Positions 50,688-59,748 of a DNA stretch of 64,000 nt are shown here, in pieces. The notes below the pieces were generated by a model. That model ran no database searches and was not told the origin of the DNA. It saw nothing but the letters and a program-made list of their open reading frames with translations. This stretch comes from Pseudomonadota bacterium. Its GTDB lineage: Bacteria > Pseudomonadota > Alphaproteobacteria > Rhizobiales > Xanthobacteraceae. The first letter of the stretch is position 1. Every line of letters starts with the position of its first letter. The translations under genes were made by a program, and so were the position numbers. Where the stretch lies: contig JAEWHP010000023.1 in assembly GCA_023387735.1 (NCBI GenBank), positions 1 to 64,000 on the forward strand, written 5' to 3'.

Positions 50688-50977
50688 GGGCTGCATTTCC
50701 TCTCAAGGTCCCGGCGAATGCGCCGGGCAAAATTGATCGAGGGGAATGCAATCCCATCAATGCGGCGCCCCCTCAGTGCCGCGACTTCAACCGGTCTTGC
50801 GCCGATTTGGAGTCAACGAAGGGTAGCATTGGATTCGGTTCCACCTCGATAATACTTTGGGCGCAAAAGTATGCTGCAACTGCTAAGAGCGTTGCGGCCT
50901 CACGCATGCGTGCGGACTTGGCAAACGCCGGATAGACTGTCGAACTGGCCCGGTCCATTTTGGCAGGAAAGATCGCG

Positions 50978-51598
50978 ATGAAGTTGTTCGAGAAGTTGTT
51001 TCGTCCGCGTCCGCCGATTCGCGACCTCGCGGCGCTTGCTGACTTCATCGACGCGCAGTCGGCCTTCATCGTGCAAAAGGGAATCTACGAATATTCCCGA
51101 GCGCGGGCAGGCCATTACGCCAAGGTGCTGTTTGCCGAAAAGGATTTCGCCGAGGCCGTCGAGCGCGCCCGCTGGCAAGCCTTTCCGCTCGGTCTGGCAA
51201 TGGTGGGCGAAATGGTCGAGGGCGCGTTGGCCTCCCAGCTCGGACTGCCACGCCGCGAAACGCTCGACCGGCTGATACCCGTCGTGCTTTCGGTCCTTGA
51301 CCGCTATCCCGTTCCGCCATCGATCGGCGAGGAGGCGTGGCTTGTGGCGCGCAACGAACTGGCGCATCGGCTCGATCTGGCCGGAGGACACGCACCCAAA
51401 AGGGTGATGGATATTCCCGAGCCCGTCGCGGAAGCGTATTTCGCGATGATGCCGATCCACGAAAAGCTGCGCGGCCGGGATTTTCAGACCACGCGCAATT
51501 ATCTCCGCGTCAGCCTCTGCAATATCTACGACGAATTGATCTCGCGCATGGACAAGGTGGCGCTGCGACGGGCATTGGCCACGGATGCGGTTGCCTGA
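50978..51598 (+). CDS. hypothetical protein in the acetate-switch locus
   Basis: Soluble, mainly helical protein of 206 residues, no membrane segment. It begins MKLFEKLFRPRPPIRDLAAL and includes FIVQKGIYEYSRARAGHYAKVLFAEKDF and a C-terminal YLRVSLCNIYDELISRMDKV. I know it only as a gene found beside the exonuclease-CBS-DUF294 gene, which starts 40 bases downstream in the same direction. It is divergent from DUF4212-actP. AGGAAAG precedes the ATG at 50978. A partner or regulator of the fusion protein is an inference from this pairing. Confidence 0.75.
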   Translation: MKLFEKLFRPRPPIRDLAALADFIDAQSAFIVQKGIYEYSRARAGHYAKVLFAEKDFAEAVERARWQAFPLGLAMVGEMVEGALASQLGLPRRETLDRLIPVVLSVLDRYPVPPSIGEEAWLVARNELAHRLDLAGGHAPKRVMDIPEPVAEAYFAMMPIHEKLRGRDFQTTRNYLRVSLCNIYDELISRMDKVALRRALATDAVA

Positions 51599-51638
51599 CG
51601 TTTTCCATTGATTGCGTTTCTGCCGCCAGGGGGAAGCG

Positions 51639-53771
51639 ATGAAGAGCACGGGCGGCGTGGCGCCGCTTCTATCGATCGACGCCGTCGTCATCGATACCGA
51701 GACCACCGGGCTCGATCCGCGCAAGGCGCGGGTGATCGAACTCGCCGGCGTGCGATTGCAGGCCGGAAAGCTGGAGGACGGCGGCCAGTTTCGTCAACTG
51801 CTGCGGCCGGCCGATGATCCGATCCCGGCCGAGACAACGCGTATCCATGGCATCGACAACGCCATGGTCGCGGAAGCGCCGATGTTTGCCGACGTCTGGC
51901 CGCGCTTTGATGCGTATCTCGGCCAGGCCGTGGTGATCGGACATACCGTCGGCTTCGACCTTGCCATGCTGAAGCGCGAATGCGACCTGGCCGGCCTGCC
52001 ATGGGTTCGGCCGCGCACGCTCGATACCCGGCTGCTGGCGCAGATCGCCGCGCCGGAACTGGCCGGCTACGCGCTTGAGAAGCTCGCCGCCTGGCTTGGT
52101 GTCGATGTCGTCGAGCGCCATTCCGCGCTCGGCGATGCGGCAACCACGGCGCGGGTATTCCTGGCGCTGGTGCCGAAGCTGCGCGACCGCGGCATCCGCA
52201 CCGTTGCCGAGGCCGAGCGCGCCTGTCTTGCCCTCACTTCCGTACTCGACGATCAGGCGCGGAGCGGCTGGATCGAGGCCGTCGAAGCGCCGGCGCGGGC
52301 CGATGCGGAGCGGACGCTGAGGCGCTTCGACAGCTATGCCTACCGGCATCGCAATCGCGACATCATGCGCAAGCCACCGGTCTTCGTGGAGCCCGGCACG
52401 TCGGTTCACGCCGCACTGGTGCGTCTCTCCACCGAGCGAATATCGGCCGTCTATGTCGGGCCGGATGCCGCTTCCGGGAATCTCAGGGCTGCGGACGTCG
52501 GCATCGTGACCGAGCGCGACCTGCTGCGCGCGATCGCAAGGTCCGGCGCGGCCGCGCTCGACGTGCCGGTCGGGCAGATCATGAGCAAGCCGCTTGCTGC
52601 GGTCCCGGCGGACGCCTTCGTCTATCGCGCCATTGGCCGCATGAACCGCCTCAAGACCCGCCATCTCGGCGTTATCGACGAATCCGGCAGCGTGGTCGGT
52701 GCGTTGTCTGCGCGTGACCTGCTTCGTCTGCGCGCAAGCGAGGCGATATCGCTCGGCGACGAGATCGACGACGCGGCCGATGCACAGGCGCTGGCGCTGG
52801 CATGGGCGAAGCTGCCTCAGGTTTCGGAATCACTGCGGGCGGAGAGTCTCTCAGGCCGGGATATTGCGGAAGTCATTTCCCGCGAACTCGGCGCACTCAC
52901 CCGACAGGCCACGGTGATCGCGGAGCGGATCATGCGGGAGCGGGGCGAGGGCGAGCCGCCATGCCGTTACGCCATGATCGTTCTTGGATCGGCCGGCCGC
53001 GGCGAAAGCCTGCTGGCCATGGACCAGGACAATGCCCTGATATTCGAACGCGGCGAGCCTGATGGCAGCGAGGATTGCTGGTTCGCGGCATTCGGAGCTT
53101 TGGTCGCAGATATCCTCCACGAAGTCGGGGTGCCGTACTGCAGGGGCGGGGTCATGGCGAAGAACGCGCCCTGGCGAGGCTCGGTCGCAACCTGGCAGAG
53201 CCGCATCGATCACTGGATCGCGCGATCGAATCCGAGCGACCTGCTTTCCGTTGACATCTTCTTCGATCAGCGCGCCGTCTGCGGCGACGGCAGCCTCGCC
53301 GTTGCCGTGCGGCAGGCCGCCTTTGCCGCAGCCGAGGGGCAGGCCGCGTTCGCCAAGCTTCTGGTCGAGGGGATCAGCGTTCCCAGGAGCGTGGGATTTT
53401 TTGGTGGCATCCGCACCGATAATGGCCGCATCGATCTGAAGCGGTCCGGGCTGTTCAGCGTGGTTTCGGCTGCGCGCGCCATGGCGATCCGCTACGGCGT
53501 GATGGAACGGTCGACGCCGGCCCGGCTCGCCGGCGTGAAAGCGTTGCTTCAGGCCAGCGCAGCGGATCTGGACGCGGTGGGCGAAGCGCATGGCGTCTTT
53601 CTCGATCTGATCCTGTCGCAGCAGATCGAGGACATCTCCCACGGCACATCGCCTTCCAATGCGGTGGTGGTGAAGCGGCTGTCGGCCCGCGACCAGGAGC
53701 GTCTGCGCTTGTCGCTCGAAGCGGTGGCATGCGTCGACCAACTGGTCCGCGATGTCCTGTTCAAGGGTTGA
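51639..53771 (+). CDS. DEDDh exonuclease - CBS pair - DUF294 nucleotidyltransferase fusion
   Basis: Cytoplasmic three-part protein of 710 residues. Part one (about 12-178) is a DnaQ-like 3'-5' exonuclease with all DEDDh residues: D19 and E21 (VIDTETTGL), D107 (GFDLAML), H161 and D166 (HSALGDAATTA). Part two (about 241-365) is a pair of CBS domains, which usually sense adenine nucleotides. Part three has a GlnD-like nucleotidyltransferase with GSAGRGE at 450-456 and the DxD pair D462/D464 (MDQDNALIFE), followed by a DUF294 C-terminal domain (about 560-700). GGGGGAAG precedes the ATG. In other bacteria such genes lie beside SSS acetate permeases; the reaction is unknown. Confidence 0.88.
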   Translation: MKSTGGVAPLLSIDAVVIDTETTGLDPRKARVIELAGVRLQAGKLEDGGQFRQLLRPADDPIPAETTRIHGIDNAMVAEAPMFADVWPRFDAYLGQAVVIGHTVGFDLAMLKRECDLAGLPWVRPRTLDTRLLAQIAAPELAGYALEKLAAWLGVDVVERHSALGDAATTARVFLALVPKLRDRGIRTVAEAERACLALTSVLDDQARSGWIEAVEAPARADAERTLRRFDSYAYRHRNRDIMRKPPVFVEPGTSVHAALVRLSTERISAVYVGPDAASGNLRAADVGIVTERDLLRAIARSGAAALDVPVGQIMSKPLAAVPADAFVYRAIGRMNRLKTRHLGVIDESGSVVGALSARDLLRLRASEAISLGDEIDDAADAQALALAWAKLPQVSESLRAESLSGRDIAEVISRELGALTRQATVIAERIMRERGEGEPPCRYAMIVLGSAGRGESLLAMDQDNALIFERGEPDGSEDCWFAAFGALVADILHEVGVPYCRGGVMAKNAPWRGSVATWQSRIDHWIARSNPSDLLSVDIFFDQRAVCGDGSLAVAVRQAAFAAAEGQAAFAKLLVEGISVPRSVGFFGGIRTDNGRIDLKRSGLFSVVSAARAMAIRYGVMERSTPARLAGVKALLQASAADLDAVGEAHGVFLDLILSQQIEDISHGTSPSNAVVVKRLSARDQERLRLSLEAVACVDQLVRDVLFKG

Positions 53772-53822
53772 GGTTCGCTGTGCCGTTGTGCGATGCACAA
53801 GAGTGGGGTTAACCGCTTCTGC

Positions 53823-53845
53823 GCAAGGCGATATTTGCGCCTTGC
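53823..53845 (+). other. hairpin in the gap before the response regulator
   Basis: GCAAGGCG (53823-53830) and CGCCTTGC (53838-53845) form a perfect 8-base stem with a 7-base loop. It is 52 bases after the fusion-protein stop and 86 bases before the regulator ATG. No T-run follows; it may be a weak attenuator or a binding site. Confidence 0.45.
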
Positions 53846-53930
53846 ATGCGGCGGCCGGGCGGGGGACAATTGAACTTGCTCGCCGGACCGTGTCCCGTCA
53901 TGGGCTGTTGCAACCTCGCACAAGAAGTAA

Positions 53931-54605
53931 ATGACAGCCGCCACCAATACCCACCTCGTCATTGCCGATGACCATCCGCTGTTCCGCGATGCATTGCGGC
54001 AGGCGGTTACGAGCGTGGTGGCGTCGGCGGCGGTCAGCGAGGCCGGCTCGTTCGACGATCTCACCGCTTTGCTGGAACGGGATTCGGACATCGATCTGAT
54101 CCTGCTCGATCTCACCATGCCGGGGATCTCCGGCTTCTCCGGGCTGATCTACCTGCGGGCGCAGTATCCGGCGATTCCGGTTGTCATCGTTTCCGCGAGC
54201 GACGACGCCGGAACGATCCGCCGCTCGCTCGATTTCGGCGCGTCGGGTTTCATTCCAAAACGCTTCGGCGTCGAGACGCTGCGCGACGCCATCATGAAGG
54301 TGATGGAGGGCGACGTCTGGGTTCCGCCGGATACCGATCTCTCCGCGGCCAACGATCCTGACATGACGCGGCTGCGCGACCGGCTGGTAACGCTGACGCC
54401 GCAGCAGGTGAGGGTTCTGATGATGTTGTCGGAGGGCCTGCTCAACAAGCAGATCGCCTATGAACTCGGTGTATCTGAAGCGACCATCAAGGCGCACGTC
54501 TCCGCGATCCTGCAGAAGCTCGGCGTCGAAAGCCGCACCCAGGCCGTGATCGCCGCCGCCAAAATCGCCGGCGGCGAATGGCGCCAGGGAACCCCGCCGG
54601 GGTAA
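53931..54605 (+). CDS. LuxR-type response regulator, CrbR/ErcR-like
   Basis: Regulator of 224 residues. The receiver domain (about 8-125) has D13/D14, phospho-acceptor D60 (LILLDLTMPG) and K109 in FIPKRFG. The HTH_LUXR domain (about 150-215) has LTPQQVRVLMMLSEGLLNKQIAYELGVSEATIKAHVSAILQKL. Its position beside an SSS-domain hybrid kinase and an ActP operon suggests it is the output of that kinase, analogous to CrbR/ErcR, which activate acetyl-CoA synthetase genes. No acs gene is in the window. Confidence 0.9.
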   Translation: MTAATNTHLVIADDHPLFRDALRQAVTSVVASAAVSEAGSFDDLTALLERDSDIDLILLDLTMPGISGFSGLIYLRAQYPAIPVVIVSASDDAGTIRRSLDFGASGFIPKRFGVETLRDAIMKVMEGDVWVPPDTDLSAANDPDMTRLRDRLVTLTPQQVRVLMMLSEGLLNKQIAYELGVSEATIKAHVSAILQKLGVESRTQAVIAAAKIAGGEWRQGTPPG

Positions 54606-54627
54606 CCTCTAACACCAACTCCCGGCC

Positions 54628-54668
54628 GTCATTCCGGGGCGCGCCGTTTGGAGCGAACCCGGAATGAC
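54628..54668. repeat. REP palindrome, GTCATTCCGGGG...CCCGGAATGAC family
   Basis: GTCATTCCGGGGCG and, inverted, CGAACCCGGAATGAC flank a 12-base centre. It lies between the stop codons of the convergent response regulator and hybrid kinase genes. Same family as 4728-4761 and 60900-60980. Confidence 0.85.
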
Positions 54669-54674
54669 GAGTTC

Positions 54675-57600
54675 CTACTCCGCCGCTGCCACCATCTGCT
54701 GCGTGCGCCACTGGCCGAGCAGCGCACGGAGCGAGGCCGGTTTGACCGGCTTGTTGAGGATCGCGATGTTTTCCTCGCGCGCGGCGGCGCGAACATTGGG
54801 ACTGCGGTCGGCCGTGATCAGGATCGCGGGAATGCTCTCGCTGAAGCGGCGCCGGATCTCGCGGATCGCGGCGACGCCGTTGCCGCGGTCGAGATGATAG
54901 TCGACGAGAAGACCGGTCACGCGTCCGCCGGAGGTTTCGATCGCCGCGATCGCCGCTTCCGGATCGGCGACCGCGATCACCTCGGCGTCCCACGCCTTCA
55001 GCAGCGTCTTCATGCCGTCCAGGATTGCCGGGTCGTTCTCGATGCAGACGATCAGCGCACCGCTCATCGGCGTCTTGGAAAGCGGCGTGGCGCTGGTGAC
55101 GGCGGCGGTATGGTTTATCGCCGTGGCCACCGGCACGGTCACCGAAAATACCGAACCGCCGCTGGCGTTGGCGTCGATCGCGATGCCGTGGTTGAGCACG
55201 CGGGCCAGGCGCTCGACGATCGACAGGCCAAGGCCCAGGCCGCGCGCGATCCGCGCGCCCTGCTCGAGGCGGTGGAACTCCTTGAAGATCTCGCCGCGCT
55301 TGGTCACGGGAATGCCGACGCCGGTGTCGTAGACGCCGATCTTCAACGACTGTCCGTGGCGGCGGCAGCCGACCAGCACGCGCCCACGCGGGGTATATTT
55401 GATGGCATTGGAAATGAAGTTCTGCAACAGCCGCCGCAGCAGCGAGCGGTCCGACTCCACCGGCAGCGAGCAGGGCACGAAGGTCAGTTCCAGTCCCTTG
55501 GCGCGGGCGATCGGCGCAAACTCGATCTCGAGCGAACGCATCAGGTCGCCCATCTTGAAGCTGGAGATCGAGGTCGCCATCGCCCCGGCATCGAGCCGCG
55601 AAATGTCGAGCAGCGCGCCGAGGATTTCCTCGATCGCCTCCAGCGAGTCGTCGATGTTCTCGACCAGCCGTGAATCCTCGCCGCCGTTCTGGCGTTCGAC
55701 GAGGCTCGTCACATAGAGCCGCGCGGCATTGAGCGGTTGCAGGATGTCGTGGCTGGCTGCTGCGAGGAACCGGGTCTTCGAAATGTTGGCATCCTCGGCG
55801 GTGCTTTTGGCCTGCGCCAGTTCGGAATTCAGCCGGGTCAGTTCCTCGGTGCGGTCGCGCACGCGCTTTTCCAGCGTCGCGTTGGCGCGTTCCAGCGCTT
55901 CGGCGGCCTCGAAGCTCGGCGTGACGTCGGAGAAGGTGATGACGAAGCCGCCGCCGGGCATCCGGTTGGAGCGAACCTCGATCACCATGTGGCGGTCGGG
56001 CAGCCGCTCGAGATAGGGGTTTCCTTCGGTGGTGTAGGCATCCAGCCGCCGCTGCAGCAGGCCGTCGGCGTCGCCGAAGCCGGATGGGCTGATAGCGCCC
56101 ATGAATTCGAGGATCTCCTGCAAGGGGATGCCGAGTTGAACGAGTTGGGGCGGCAGCGCCAGAATTTCACCGAACTGGGCGTTCGAGCAGATCAGCTGCA
56201 GATCCGCATCGAACACCGCGATACCCTGGCGCACATGGTTGAGCGCGGTCTGCAGGATCTCGCGGTTGAAATGCAGCGCGGCATGGGAGTCGTCGAGCAG
56301 CTTCAGCGCGGCCTTGGCGGAAACTGTTCGCTTGCGCAACAGGAGCGACATCACGAGGCGCGAGGAGGCGGCGCCGATCGAGGAAGCGATCAGGCGTTCG
56401 GCGTGTTGCAGCAGTTCGAAATCAGCGGGCGCCGACGGATCAAGACCGCCGGGATGGCCGGCGGCGAAGGCCTCGAACGCATGGCGGGCACGTTCGGGGC
56501 CGAGATATTGCGCTACCGTGCTCTGGATATCCTGCACGGTGACGGTGGTCCGCCAGCGCCGGAATGTCGGCGTGATCGGCGTCAGCGTGTTCGGCACGAA
56601 CAGGTCGGCCTGCAGCCGTTCGATCGACGACGGCCGGCGCGCGAGCGACATCACGATGTAGGTGAGGATGTTGAGCGAGAGCGACCAGAGTACGCCATGC
56701 ATCAGCGGCGGCAGGTCGGCGCCGAACAGTGCCCGCGGCCGCAGCGCCTCGATGCCGAACGGTCCATTTTGCAGCAGCAGCATGCCGGCGGTGCTGCCGT
56801 CGAGGAAGCTCGGCACGAACAGCGTATAGGCCCACACCGCGAAGCCGACCAGCATGCCGGTCATGGCGCCGCGCGCCGTGCCCTGGCGCCAGAACAGTCC
56901 GCCGAAGAAGGCCGGCGCCAGTTGCGCAAGCGCTGCGAACGACAGCAGGCCGATCGCCGCCAGTTGCGTGTTGCCGAGCGCGCGATAGTAGAAGTACGCC
57001 AGCACCATGATGCCGAAGATCGCAAAGCGCCGGATCCGGAGCAGGAAGTCGCCGAAATCCTTGCGGCCGTTGCGGGTGGCGGGGCTGCGCTGCAGCACCA
57101 GCGGCAGCACGATGTCGTTGGAAACCATGATCGAAAGTGCGACGCACTCCACGATCACCATCGCGGTCGCGGCCGACAGGCCGCCGACGAAGACGGCGAT
57201 GCTGAGTAGCGGCGAATTCGCCTCGATCGGCAGCGCCAGTACGTACATGTCGCTGTCCACGGCGCCGAACGGGAAGGTGACGAGGCCGGCGATCGCGATC
57301 GGAATCACGAACAGGTTGATGGCGACCAGATAGAGGGGAAACAGCCATCGCGCGCGGTTGACCTCCTCGGGGCTGGAGTTCTCCACCACGCTGACGTGAA
57401 ACTGCCGCGGCAGCAGCATGATCGCGCAGAACGACAGCAGCGTCATGGTCAGGAAATTTCCGATCGACGGCACGTATTCGATCGCGCGCACCGCCTCCGG
57501 CGTCTTCATCGCGCGTTCGATCAGTTCGACCGGCGTGAACATCCAGAAGGTGACGAAGGCGCCGGCGGCGAGAAAGGCCACCAGCTTGACGATGGATTCG

Positions 57601-58187
57601 GTGGCGACCGCCAGCATCAGGCCATGCTGGTGCTCGGTAGCGTCGGTCTGGCGGGTGCCGAACAGCACCGCGAACACCGCCATCGCCAGCGTCACGACCA
57701 GCGCGATGTCGCCGATCAGCGGAATCGACGCCAACAGCTTGTCCTCGCTGAGGATCGTCTCAAGCGACGATGCGACAGCCTTTAACTGGAGCGCGATGTA
57801 GGGCACCGAACCGACGATGGCGATGCCGGCCACGGTGGCGGCGACCGCCTGGCTCTTGCCGTAGCGCGCCGCGATGAAGTCGGCGATCGAGGTAATGTTC
57901 TGCGATTTGGCGAGCTGGATCACGCGCCGGAGCAGCGGCGTGCAAAGCCCGATCATCAGGATCGGGCCGACATAGATCGCGAGAAAGTCGAAACTGGTGC
58001 GGCTGGCGAAGCCAACCGAGCCGAAGAAGGTCCAGGAGGTGCAGTAGATCGCCAGCGACAGCGGATAGATCAGCATGCCGGCGCGGCCGCGCTGGCTCGG
58101 CGACAGGCGGTCGCCGTAGCTGGCGACGAAGAACAGCAGTCCGATATAGCCGAACGCGGCGGCGATCACGCCCCAATCGTGCAGCAT
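54675..58187 (-). CDS. hybrid histidine kinase with sodium:solute symporter sensor domain (CrbS/MxtR-like)
   Basis: Membrane hybrid kinase of 1170 residues. Residues about 1-510 form an SSS-family 13-helix region (LYCTSWTFFGSVGFASRT-like start, SQNITSIADFIAARYGKS). A cytosolic linker, a PAS domain (about 640-750, GIAVFDADLQLICSNAQF) and a coiled coil follow. HisKA has H813 in ASHDILQPLNAARLY; HATPase_c has NFISNAIKYTPRGR and GLGLSIVERLA. A C-terminal receiver carries D1096 (LLVDYHLDRGNG). CrbS and MxtR share this architecture and control acetate use. It is convergent with its presumed regulator. Confidence 0.92.
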   Translation of the reverse strand: MLHDWGVIAAAFGYIGLLFFVASYGDRLSPSQRGRAGMLIYPLSLAIYCTSWTFFGSVGFASRTSFDFLAIYVGPILMIGLCTPLLRRVIQLAKSQNITSIADFIAARYGKSQAVAATVAGIAIVGSVPYIALQLKAVASSLETILSEDKLLASIPLIGDIALVVTLAMAVFAVLFGTRQTDATEHQHGLMLAVATESIVKLVAFLAAGAFVTFWMFTPVELIERAMKTPEAVRAIEYVPSIGNFLTMTLLSFCAIMLLPRQFHVSVVENSSPEEVNRARWLFPLYLVAINLFVIPIAIAGLVTFPFGAVDSDMYVLALPIEANSPLLSIAVFVGGLSAATAMVIVECVALSIMVSNDIVLPLVLQRSPATRNGRKDFGDFLLRIRRFAIFGIMVLAYFYYRALGNTQLAAIGLLSFAALAQLAPAFFGGLFWRQGTARGAMTGMLVGFAVWAYTLFVPSFLDGSTAGMLLLQNGPFGIEALRPRALFGADLPPLMHGVLWSLSLNILTYIVMSLARRPSSIERLQADLFVPNTLTPITPTFRRWRTTVTVQDIQSTVAQYLGPERARHAFEAFAAGHPGGLDPSAPADFELLQHAERLIASSIGAASSRLVMSLLLRKRTVSAKAALKLLDDSHAALHFNREILQTALNHVRQGIAVFDADLQLICSNAQFGEILALPPQLVQLGIPLQEILEFMGAISPSGFGDADGLLQRRLDAYTTEGNPYLERLPDRHMVIEVRSNRMPGGGFVITFSDVTPSFEAAEALERANATLEKRVRDRTEELTRLNSELAQAKSTAEDANISKTRFLAAASHDILQPLNAARLYVTSLVERQNGGEDSRLVENIDDSLEAIEEILGALLDISRLDAGAMATSISSFKMGDLMRSLEIEFAPIARAKGLELTFVPCSLPVESDRSLLRRLLQNFISNAIKYTPRGRVLVGCRRHGQSLKIGVYDTGVGIPVTKRGEIFKEFHRLEQGARIARGLGLGLSIVERLARVLNHGIAIDANASGGSVFSVTVPVATAINHTAAVTSATPLSKTPMSGALIVCIENDPAILDGMKTLLKAWDAEVIAVADPEAAIAAIETSGGRVTGLLVDYHLDRGNGVAAIREIRRRFSESIPAILITADRSPNVRAAAREENIAILNKPVKPASLRALLGQWRTQQMVAAAE

Positions 58188-58243
58188 TGCTGCGTCTCTC
58201 TCCTCTCGGCCGGGAACCCCGGATAGCGCGGACTATAAACGCA

Positions 58244-58276
58244 TTGGGCCGGCAGCGCATCGCGCCGCCGGCCCAA
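58244..58276 (-). terminator. probable hemA terminator hairpin
   Basis: A 10-base stem (TTGGGCCGGC with GCCGGCCCAA) with a 13-base loop lies 25 bases downstream of the hemA stop. The following minus-strand sequence is only weakly T-rich, so termination may be partial. Confidence 0.5.
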
Positions 58277-58301
58277 ATTCCGGGGATTGAGAGCGGTAGG
58301 G

Positions 58302-59531
58302 TTACTCGGCCGCCAGCGATTTCTGGTTCAGCGGCAGGCCAAGCCGTTCCCAGACCTGCAGCAGCGCTTCCGCGAGGCCGTCGATCAGGCCGTCGTCATG
58401 GTAGGGCGAGGGCGTGATCCGCAGCCGCTCGGTTCCCTTGGCGACCGTCGGGTAGTTGATCGGCTGGATATAGATCCCGTGCTCTTCGAGCAGGATGTCG
58501 GACGCCAGCTTGCATTTCTCGGGGTCGCCGACGAACAGCGGCACGATGTGGGTTTCGCTCGACATGACAGGCAGCCCGGCAGCGTTGAGGATCGCCTTGA
58601 CGCGCGCGGCGCGGTCCTGGTGGCGCTCGCGCTCCCAGCTCGAGCTCTTGAGGTGGCGGATCGCTGCGGTGGCGGCCGAGCAGATCGCCGGCGGCAGCGC
58701 AGTCGTGAAGATGAAGCCCGGCGCATAGGAGCGGACCGCATCGATGATATCGGCCTTGCCGGCGATGTAGCCGCCGAGGCAGCCGAACGCCTTGGCGAGC
58801 GTGCCTTCGAGCACGTCGATGCGATGCATGACGCCGTCGCGCTCGGCGATGCCGCCGCCGCGCGGGCCGTACATGCCGACCGCATGGACCTCGTCGACAT
58901 AGGTCATGGCGCCGTACTTCTCGGCGAGATCGCAGATTTTCGATAGCGGCGCGACGTCGCCGTCCATTGAATAGAGACTCTCGCATGCGATCAGCTTGGG
59001 CCGGTCGGGTCCGGCCGCGATCAGGAGCTCTTCGAGATGGGCGACGTCGTTGTGCCGGAAGATCTGCCGCTCGCAGCCGGCCTGGCGCACGCCTTCGATC
59101 ATCGAATTGTGGTTCAGCGCGTCAGATAGAATCAGGCAGTTCGGAATGAGCTTTGCGATCGTCGAGATGCCGGTCTGGTTCGAGACATAGCCCGAAGTGA
59201 ACAGCAGCGAGGCTTCCTTGCCGTGCAGATCGGCCAGTTCCTGCTCGAGCTGCACCAGCGGATGATGGGTGCCGGCGATGTTGCGGGTGCCGCCGGCGCC
59301 GGTGCCGACGCGCGTCGCGGTCTCGACCATGGCGCCGACCACCTTCGGATGCTGGCCCATGCCGAGATAGTCGTTGGAGCACCAGATCACGACGTCGCGC
59401 CTGCCCTTCGGCGAGTGCCAGACCGCGTGGGGAAAGCGCCCCGCGATGCGTTCGAGGTCGGCGAAAACCCGGTAGCGCCGCTCGTCATGCAGGCGGTTGA
59501 GGGCGGTGCTGAAAAATTGGCTGTAATCCAT
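58302..59531 (-). CDS. hemA: 5-aminolevulinate synthase
   Basis: PLP enzyme of 409 residues that condenses glycine and succinyl-CoA to 5-aminolevulinate, the C4 entry to heme used by alphaproteobacteria. The PLP lysine is K247 in LEGTLAKAFGCLGGY; the N-terminal MDYSQFFSTALNRLHDERRYRVF and GTGAGGTRNIAGTHHPLV (glycine-rich substrate loop) are diagnostic. The start at 59531 gives the family length; the frame is open 41 codons upstream without support. A perfect FNR/FixK-type box lies 141 bases upstream, indicating oxygen control. Confidence 0.96.
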   Translation of the reverse strand: MDYSQFFSTALNRLHDERRYRVFADLERIAGRFPHAVWHSPKGRRDVVIWCSNDYLGMGQHPKVVGAMVETATRVGTGAGGTRNIAGTHHPLVQLEQELADLHGKEASLLFTSGYVSNQTGISTIAKLIPNCLILSDALNHNSMIEGVRQAGCERQIFRHNDVAHLEELLIAAGPDRPKLIACESLYSMDGDVAPLSKICDLAEKYGAMTYVDEVHAVGMYGPRGGGIAERDGVMHRIDVLEGTLAKAFGCLGGYIAGKADIIDAVRSYAPGFIFTTALPPAICSAATAAIRHLKSSSWERERHQDRAARVKAILNAAGLPVMSSETHIVPLFVGDPEKCKLASDILLEEHGIYIQPINYPTVAKGTERLRITPSPYHDDGLIDGLAEALLQVWERLGLPLNQKSLAAE

Positions 59532-59671
59532 CGCAAGACCCTGAACAACGAGACCTGGAACAAAGCGGCCGGATTGGCTTCGCGTCTTTTTAGAGCCTTT
59601 CCAGCTTGGCTGTCCATGCGAAATCCGGCTTTTGAGCGGGGCTCCGGGATGCACCGGAGGCGGAGCAAATA

Positions 59672-59685
59672 TTGATCGCGATCAA
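59672..59685 (-). promoter_or_regulatory. FNR/FixK-type anaerobox upstream of hemA
   Basis: TTGAT-CGCG-ATCAA is a perfect match to TTGAT-N4-ATCAA, the binding site of FixK/FnrN-type regulators. It lies in the gap between the MBL gene stop and hemA, its near edge 140 bases from the hemA ATG. With the usual placement about 41 bases upstream of the start of transcription, the message would begin near 59638. Low-oxygen induction of bradyrhizobial hemA is known. Confidence 0.75.
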
Positions 59686-59748
59686 GGCACTAGGCGGGAC
59701 TTGCGGCGATGATGTCCGCTTGTCCGCGCACGCGTGGCGGCTGCGCTG

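Noticed and set aside
50815..50842. Possible EcfG promoter upstream of the DUF4212-actP operon
   Set aside because: GGAAC and CGTT are separated by 19 bases, outside the 16-17 range.
55737..57209. 490-codon open frame on the plus strand
   Set aside because: Antisense to the hybrid kinase; Gln/Arg/Glu-rich shadow.
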